A stretch of 64,000 bases of DNA from Cyrtodaria siliqua (taxonomy: Eukaryota > Mollusca > Bivalvia > Adapedonta > Hiatellidae). Positions 58,375-64,000 of the stretch are shown here, in pieces; positions within the stretch are counted from its first letter, which is position 1; the number at the start of each line of letters is the position of its first letter. The translations under genes were made by a program, and so were the position numbers. The notes under the pieces are model-generated. The model saw nothing but the letters and a program-made list of their open reading frames with translations. It was not told the origin of the DNA and made no database searches. The stretch covers positions 106,527 through 170,526 of the forward strand of contig JAWPHD010005112.1 of NCBI GenBank assembly GCA_037043455.1, in the 5' to 3' direction.

Positions 58375-58483
58375 CCGAGTGAACAGACTGGTTCCAAAAT
58401 TCAGTTTTAATTGTGCGCAATTTACTAATTTTTGCCTGCACCCTTTTTATATCATGTAGGCGCTCGGCATCTAAATCAAGCAT
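58375..58483 (-). CDS. Candidate divergent coding exon, unknown product
   Basis: ATG at 58483 on the minus strand reads MLDLDAERLHDIKRVQAKIS then KLRTIKTEFWNQSVHS. It is charged and helix-prone, coiled-coil-like, before becoming hydrophobic and less protein-like past 58370 (possible donor nearby). Its start is only 9 bp from the + strand ATG at 58493, so at most one of the two may be real. No family recognised. Confidence 0.25.
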
Positions 58484-58492
58484 CGGTTAAAA

Positions 58493-58729
58493 ATGTCTGC
58501 AAATGTAAACAAACGGAAAAAAAAAACACTGCAAAAAACACAAATAAATATAATTAGTAACTGTTTTTTCCACAGTAAGTCAACAGAGGCAAAACAAATT
58601 TCAAAAATAACCTTAGATGACATACTATTCAATGTTGTCCAAGATTCACAAAGCATTGTTCAGGATATTTTATCTGATGTGTTGGAAAACGTTGATCGTA
58701 AAACGCAACAAACGCACTCTGGGAACCGT
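58493..58729 (+). CDS. Candidate first coding exon, unknown product
   Basis: ATG at 58493 (upstream in-frame TAA) gives 79 codons up to an excellent donor, AACCGT|GTAAGT at 58730, phase 0. The peptide begins MSANVNKRKKKTLQKTQINI, a strongly basic N-terminus that could be nuclear. It continues with an acidic, hydrophobic-periodic stretch ITLDDILFNVVQDSQSIVQD and ILSDVLENVDRKTQQ that should form an amphipathic helix. The frame runs on 38 more codons past the donor without a motif. I do not recognise the family and could not find a convincing second exon before 64000. It could also be a chance ORF. Confidence 0.4.
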
Positions 58730-58849
58730 GTAAGTAAAAATACCATAACTGACTCGAACGTGAGTACCATGTTTGATTATGTGTTTTCTTTGTTGTTGGT
58801 TAATTTTACAAGGAAATACCCAATTGAAAACATCCGGGTAGGGTAAAAA

Positions 58850-59425
58850 TACCCAATTGAAAAATAAATGATGAGGTAAAAAAATTCCAATGTCCAAATC
58901 CTTATCTGGAGCTCTGGACTCTTATTATAATATAAGTTTTTATATATTATTGGGGCAGTAATATAAAATATTAGAAACATGCAAAAACAAATGAATTAAT
59001 ACCAGGGTCCGACAAATCACATGCCCGGAGCCCGCGGGCTACCAAAAGTCGTTGTCCGGACTACCATAAATTTCATTCGTGAACCTGACGTGCTACTACA
59101 AATTTCCTTTTGCAGTAGCCCAGTCAAAATCAGATTTTACCCTAAAATACTATTTTCACAGCTGACTAATCAAGATAAGATTAGAAAGTCACGCGCTAAT
59201 AACCAAGTTAACCAGGTGTTAAAACAACACGAGCAATGCATCGGCAGTGTTACTGCAGGTCTCAATTTTTTAGGGATCATCCTTGACCCCCAATGGAATA
59301 AACTGGGGGTTATTTTATATATATAGTGGTCATATTTTTTGGACATGCATTTTGATGAATATACCATGTCAGATCTATAGATATGCGTTATAAGTTGATT
59401 AGTAAACGTCTACTTGACCTCAGAC
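58850..59425. other. Unassigned stretch with a GC-richer block at 59010-59100
   Basis: CCAGGGTCCGACAAATCACATGCC... opens a 101-codon frame (59021-59326) with no recognisable domain; it may be retroposed or repeat sequence. Confidence 0.4.
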
Positions 59426-59792
59426 TAGTGTTGGTAATCGGTTGAAAATTCATGATCGATTATCAGAAATTTCAACCAACCGATGATCGATCATTCATCA
59501 ATTAAACATGGCTTCCATAAAAGACACAAGTTTAAGCCTTTTTCAGACTATAATGAAGAAAATAAACACATTTCAAGTATGTTCTGGTCATTACATTAAT
59601 GAATGAAACTGGCCAAGCATTTATTTTAAGTAAAAATTAAAACTCCTTTTAATTTCTTGTATATTTTAGTACAAGAAAATGAAATAAGCCATTATTTTAC
59701 AACCAAGTAAAGCCGATCAGGAAAAATTGTAATCGATTAATCAGATCAAATGCGTAACTGATCGATCAAATCGATTAATAGGAACAGCACTA
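59426..59792. mobile_element. hAT-like MITE, 367 bp
   Basis: TAGTGTTGGTAATCGG at the left and the inverted GGAACAGCACTA at the right, flanked by CCTCAGAC (59418-59425) and CCTCTGAC (59793-59800), an 8-bp target duplication with one mismatch. Subterminal ATCGATTA words occur near both ends. No ORF. Confidence 0.75.
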
Positions 59793-60034
59793 CCTCTGAC
59801 AAAACATCACATGTCAGAAACATGATCACTAAAACGTCCCCTTACATGTCAGATGCATTATTAGTTTAGACATTTTAATTGTTGTGTTTAAATTATTTGT
59901 ATCAAGAACAAACATGACAAAGGAATGAAGGAAAAAGAAGTTAACCAACGTTGTTTCATTTTGGGTTCGTATGCATTTAGTGGCCGTATCATGATCATCT
60001 ACGCGATTTTATTAAATACAATACTTTGCTTTTG

Positions 60035-60500
60035 TTAGCTCCACTCTGATCAGAGATCAGCAGAGCTTATGTCGTGTGCAGTGTCCGTCGTCTGTCCGAG
60101 AGCCATTTTAGTAGCCTGTACAGAAGGAAAGGGTCATTTTCCAACAAGGGGCATGGCCCCCTGTTTTTTGTGCTCAAATGATAGCAAAGAGCTAGAAGAC
60201 CATAATCCATACAGTTTTAAAAAAAAGGCCCCCTCTGTAGGCAGCCCAAGTTCATTAGACACAATTTGTCCACATACTTGGACAAAAAATAGAGGGTCTT
60301 TTTCTGAAAGAAGGGGCCATTTTCCTTCATTATGGTCCCTTTAAACATGGCCCTTCGCAAGGTAGCTCCTTGCTGTATTCCGTTTGTCTGTCTGTCCGTC
60401 CGCCCGTAAAAATTTTTTGTAGCGAATACTCCTCTGAAACTACATGACATATTTTCACGAAACTTTACAGAAATTATGCCCATGAAGTCTAGTTGATCCC
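60035..60500 (+). repeat. Bivalve-type GTCCGTCGTCTGTCCG dispersed repeat
   Basis: Starts TTAGCTCCACTCTGATCAGA...GCAGAGCTTATGTCGTG and GTGTCCGTCGTCTGTCCGAG; further on CCGTTTGTCTGTCTGTCCG + TCCGCCCGT and CTCCTCTGAAACTACATGAC + ATATTTTCACGAAACTTTACAG. This pattern is widespread in bivalve genomes. Confidence 0.65.
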
Positions 60501-60789
60501 AATCTCATTAAAAACAGATACAAAATATTCGCTCCACTACTTTCCGCTATTTAGATCTAGATGATCCGGACAGCAGTTTCACTAATGCAAACATTTGACG
60601 CGAAGCGTCGTTTATAAATAAGATTGTGTGTGAGATTATACGTATTTCATTGATAAAGTATGTGATTTCATGTATATCATGTACATGCTAGTGCATTATT
60701 CCAAAATCAGTTTAAAAAATGCAGCGATGTTCGAGTCACAATCCAGTGTCATTAGTTTTCGCGATTCCAAAAGAACTAAGTTCAGGGTT

Positions 60790-61158
60790 CAGTGTTTTTT
60801 TTCTCTATTTTGGGAACATAGCCCATGGCGTTGGAATTGGGAATTTTAGCGCGATTTTTCATAAAATTGGGAATTGTAGCGCGATTTTTAATAAAATTCG
60901 GAAAAATATAAAGTAAAGCTTTCCTTTCATAATTATATCTTTAATACTGTTTTTTGTACACAAAGATAAACAGAAGCATTTATAAGCTTTTGAACCCCAA
61001 TCATTGGATTGGGACACTAAAAAAAAAAAAAAAAAATTTTTTTTTTTTTTTTTTTTTAAATTGGGAAGTTTTTCCTCTTAATTGGGAAAAAAAGGTATGT
61101 TTTGGCATTGGGAATATGACCGAATTTCGGCTATAAAAACAGCCAAAAAAAAACACTG
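60790..61158. mobile_element. hAT-like MITE family F, copy 1
   Basis: CAGTGTTTTTTT (60790) and AAAAAAACACTG (ending 61158) are inverted termini. The interior has GGGAATTTTAGCGCGATTTTTCAT-like and TTGGGAAT words, a poly(A)/poly(T) palindrome at 61020-61058, and GGCTATAAAAACAGCC near the right end. It matches 62816-63113. An 8-bp target duplication is not evident. Confidence 0.6.
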
Positions 61159-61252
61159 GCGGTTATAAACTTTTGTCAGTGTTATATATCCTTACCAGTA
61201 CTGCTTAAACAATCAAATGGAAGACCCAATGTATGCTACATGCTGTCTTTTT

Positions 61253-61690
61253 TAGCTCTACTGGCCAAATGCCAGGAGGGCTTATGCGATCACTTTTCCT
61301 CCGTCGTCCGTCTGGCCGTCTGTCTGTCTGTTAGCAATTTTATAAAATCGACATCTCCTCTAAAACCACTTGAAGGATTTTAATAAAACTTCATCACAAT
61401 GTTACTTGGGAGGGCCCCTCTCAGATTTGTGTTTTTCCAAGATGGCCGCCATGGCTAAAACTAGGTCAAATTTAAGGAAATTTCAATCGACATCTCTTCC
61501 GAAACCACTTATTCCAATTTACTGTCTGAAATATCATATACATGTTCCTTGGGTTGGCCTCTATCAAGTTTGTGTTTTTCGTTATCGTCGAATAATCAAA
61601 ACTGATGCAATAGTAATAACAAGTTTGCAATTAATCAAAATTAACAATTGTTTATAGCGAGGCGACGCGCACGCAAGCGAGCTCTACGGT
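61253..61690 (+). repeat. Bivalve-type TTTTAGCTCTACTGGCCAAA dispersed repeat
   Basis: TTTTTAGCTCTACTGGCCAA, AGGAGGGCTTATGCGATCAC, CCGTCGTCCGTCTGGCCGTC, then two units of ATCGACATCTCNTC(C/T)NAAACCACTT, TTCCTTGGGTTGGCCTCT, and the end GAGGCGACGCGCACGCAAGC. A common repeat form in bivalves; the unit here is partial. Confidence 0.7.
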
Positions 61691-62452
61691 AATGCGAGTA
61701 GCTAGTCCTCCAGTTGGCCGGTTACCAGACTTCATTGTTAATGGGACGTCATTAGGTAAACAACCGTCTGGCAATTTAAAAAATAATGGTGATTATTACC
61801 AGCCGAGATTCAAGGTAACAGTACTTATACCTAAACTTTAAAAGCTACTGCAGTATCGATTTTTCTAAAATACAATGTTTAAATGAACCGCATCGCACTT
61901 TAGTGATATAGATAGATGTTACGGTAAAGTCGGTGGGTGGGGAAATTTAACCACTGCAGTCTGCTGTTGCCAAGTTTCCAAGAAATGTGCACGTTTTTAT
62001 TTAGATCTCAGATGTTGAATGGTGCTAAAGATTCAATTCTTTTATTAAGTTCTGAAAAATGGTTCGGCTTAGGAACGGGTGGGGTGGGTGCCAATAATCT
62101 GAGATTTGCGGGGTGCGGGGGAGAGGGAGTGATCAGAGTATGTTAAAAGAGGCTCATTTGGGGCAGAGTATGTTTGGCTCCCACTCCATCCCCTGCCTCC
62201 CCACATTTTTGGTATTCCTTGGGTTTTAAGGTAGTGGTTGGAAAATTTACCATAAAATGCAAAGGGAATGGAAAAAATTTATCATGAATCTATTTATTGT
62301 AAGTTACCATTCACTACCACCGTTCACATCCCAATATTTACATTTCTATTGCATTGACCTTAAATGAAACACGTTTAAATGCTGCATTTAAACCGTAAGT
62401 TGCTATAAAAACGCGTGCAAGGTTGGCAACGTCACTGTTACCAAGTACATAA
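61691..62452. other. Non-coding stretch
   Basis: No recognised gene; a short G-rich patch (GGGTGGGGTGGGTG) near 62080. Confidence 0.5.
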
Positions 62453-62606
62453 AAGGATTAAATTCAATATTTCGATATTTTTACGGGTGTTGAAAAACAT
62501 AAGCTAGTTTAAATTTAGCGAGAAGTGTCTCGGACTTAACACACTTTAAACTAGCCTAATATTTTGCATAGCCTGTCCAAAGATCTAAATATTGAATTAA
62601 ATCCTT
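62453..62606. repeat. 154-bp foldback MITE
   Basis: AAGGATTAAATTCAATATTT at the left and AAATATTGAATTAAATCCTT at the right, with an inner CTAGTTTAAA/TTTAAACTAG stem. Confidence 0.75.
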
Positions 62607-62815
62607 AAAAAATCAATTCTTCAATGGATTCATCTAGTTTTTCATTTGCCTGACTCCAGTACATGCTTGTTAACATCCCTCTGCCAGGAAATATTTTCCT
62701 TTTTGAAGTGTTAAACAGTAGCTTGTTGAACATTTTTTTAATGGCGTATCAACACATTATCTATTAGGTTATTTACTATTTAGAGCCGCCCCAGACAGAA
62801 AAGAAGGATATATAG

Positions 62816-63113
62816 CAGTGCTTTTTTTCTACATTTTGGGAATTTTAGCGCGATTTTTCATGAAATTGGGGAAAAAACAGTCAAATATTTATTTCATAAT
62901 TGTATCTTTCATACTGTTTACAGTATAACAAGATCAACAGAGGCATTTAAAAGCATTTCATATTCAATATGTGTCACATTTTTACTACTTTACAGTGTTC
63001 TTTCTTTTTCTTCTTTCCATTGGGAATTTTCTTCTCAAAATTCGGGGGGAAATATATGTTTTGTCTTTGGGAATGGGACCCAATAATGGCTATAAAAACA
63101 GCCAAAAAAAGCC
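62816..63113. mobile_element. hAT-like MITE family F, copy 2
   Basis: CAGTGCTTTTTTTCTAC start, GGGAATTTTAGCGCGATTTT, TTCATAATTGTATCTTTCAT, TTTGGGAATGGGACC, GGCTATAAAAACAGCCAAAA and AAAGC end, parallel to 60790-61158. Confidence 0.6.
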
Positions 63114-63177
63114 CTTTATAATAGGAATCGTATAACCTTCAATACACGGGACTGTCCACTTTATGTCCGGCACATCC

Positions 63178-63425
63178 TTGGCCGGGATAGTAAAGAGGTT
63201 GCGTCTAAAACTTTCTCGTCTCTCACAGCTACGGGTTTGAATCCCACTGTAAGCTTGACTTGTCAAGTGAGAAAATGTCGATAATCACGGACGGCTGGAG
63301 CTATACAGTACTGGTTCTACCCAAGAAAAAAAATGGGTCTGCTTCTACCACAAAAAAAATAGACCATCACATATAGCCTAACATGTGCTAAAAATGACGT
63401 AAACATAACACAACATTCAAACAGT
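63178..63425 (+). mobile_element. tRNA-derived SINE
   Basis: A-box-like GGCCGGGATAGTAAAGAGG, B box ACGGGTTTGAATCCCAC, then GTGAGAAAATGTCGATAATC, ACAGTACTGGTTCTACCCAA and the end AAATGACGTAAACATAACAC. The body is shared with 55270-55475, and the TGGTTCTACCCA core with the SINE at 50739-51019. Confidence 0.8.
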
Positions 63426-64000
63426 TTAGGTCCACATCAAAAAGACAAAGCAAAGAAATTAAACGCTTTCCAATGGGCACATTGATACACTCAGTGGTGC
63501 AAGTAATATCTCTAGATTCAAAGTCTACCATGCTTTGTCACAACCATTTCAGAAATTAAGAGGGTTAAGACAAATGCTATCAATAGTGTTTCCTGAATCA
63601 GTTATAAAACTGTGTTTTGAAAATATGTGTTTTTGTTGTTGTTGTTTTTAATATCTTTTATATTTTCAGTGCCATTACTGCCTAGTTAAGCTGCACCCTT
63701 AGATGTGACCTGAATGTTCAAGAATGTCCAAGAAAAGAATATAGTATGTGTCAGTCTTCCATTGTTTGTGGTTGTTTATGACTGCATTCTGCTTATGTAG
63801 AACTCAGCATTAATAACCTGCAACGGATGGCTTGAACTTGCAACCAAACTAAAAAGGACTGGATGTACATGAACCATTAATGAGTCGCAGTTATCTGTGG
63901 TTGATGGATACAATAGTGGGAATAAGTGATGTACCAAACAATCAATTGTGGCCACCGATCAATTATTTAGTAATTGATATTAAGTTATGACATTCCACAA
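63426..64000. other. Non-coding stretch
   Basis: No recognised gene. A pyrimidine tract before TTTTCAGTGCCATTACTG near 63668 looks like a splice acceptor, but no frame follows it. Confidence 0.4.

Noticed and set aside
59021..59326. 101-codon ORF in a GC-richer block
   Set aside because: No recognisable domain and no splice context; may be repeat sequence.

Overview
The window looks like nuclear DNA of an animal, most likely a bivalve mollusc. It is AT-rich, almost free of long ORFs, has GT-AG splice signals, and is crowded with retroposon debris, foldback elements and degenerate tandem repeats of the kind found in bivalves (blocks rich in gtccgtc/gtctgt, or 'pyrimidine-GTCCGG' satellites). 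The species is not settled by the sequence alone; a heterodont such as a dreissenid is a guess. No bacterial, plastid or CRISPR feature is seen.

The one protein gene I can support is small and spread over about 23 kb on the + strand. It has a signal-peptide exon (13116-13182), an exon with one LDL-receptor class A module and a transmembrane helix (30722-30960), and a probable short last exon (35871-35939). Intron phases agree (1, then 0) and the predicted product is about 124 residues, a type I membrane protein. Its 5' end is duplicated about 40.5 kb downstream: 53636-53702 is a second signal-peptide exon with the same length and phase, inside a segmental duplication (about 12786-17530 and 53308-55810). 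The later exons of the second copy are not seen before the window ends. A weaker candidate is a possible first exon at 58493-58729.

Layout: 1-3403 dead non-LTR retrotransposon (endonuclease, RT, RNase H). 6.5-7.8, 18.4, 19.9-20.6, 27.5-28.2, 32.4-32.7, 34.4-35.4, 44.6-45.2 and 45.9-46.2 kb: fragments of one YLDD-type reverse-transcriptase element. 4.3, 9.6, 17.5, 21.1, 35.6, 37.8, 43.9, 44.8, 50.0, 55.7 and 57.3 kb: two related repeat families (called A and D here) that share tandem hairpins with compensatory base changes. 24.5-27.5 kb: a perfect 648-bp palindrome followed by a roughly 418-bp satellite with an inversion. 38.2-43.3 kb: a 5.1-kb CACTA-like non-autonomous element flanked by CCA. 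46.4-47.6 kb: a TIR element. 47.9-49.9 kb: a long-period tandem repeat. 50.0-51.0 kb: a LINE fragment and a young tRNA-SINE with a perfect 13-bp target duplication. 51.9-53.05 kb: a mirrored ACC/AAC and GGT/GTT tract. 58-64 kb: hAT-like MITEs and further SINEs.

The genes do not form an operon or pathway. The biology on show is a small receptor-like or adhesion-like membrane gene, tandemly duplicated at its 5' end, in a neighbourhood made largely of nested mobile elements. The most unusual signal is the covarying double hairpin of families A and D.
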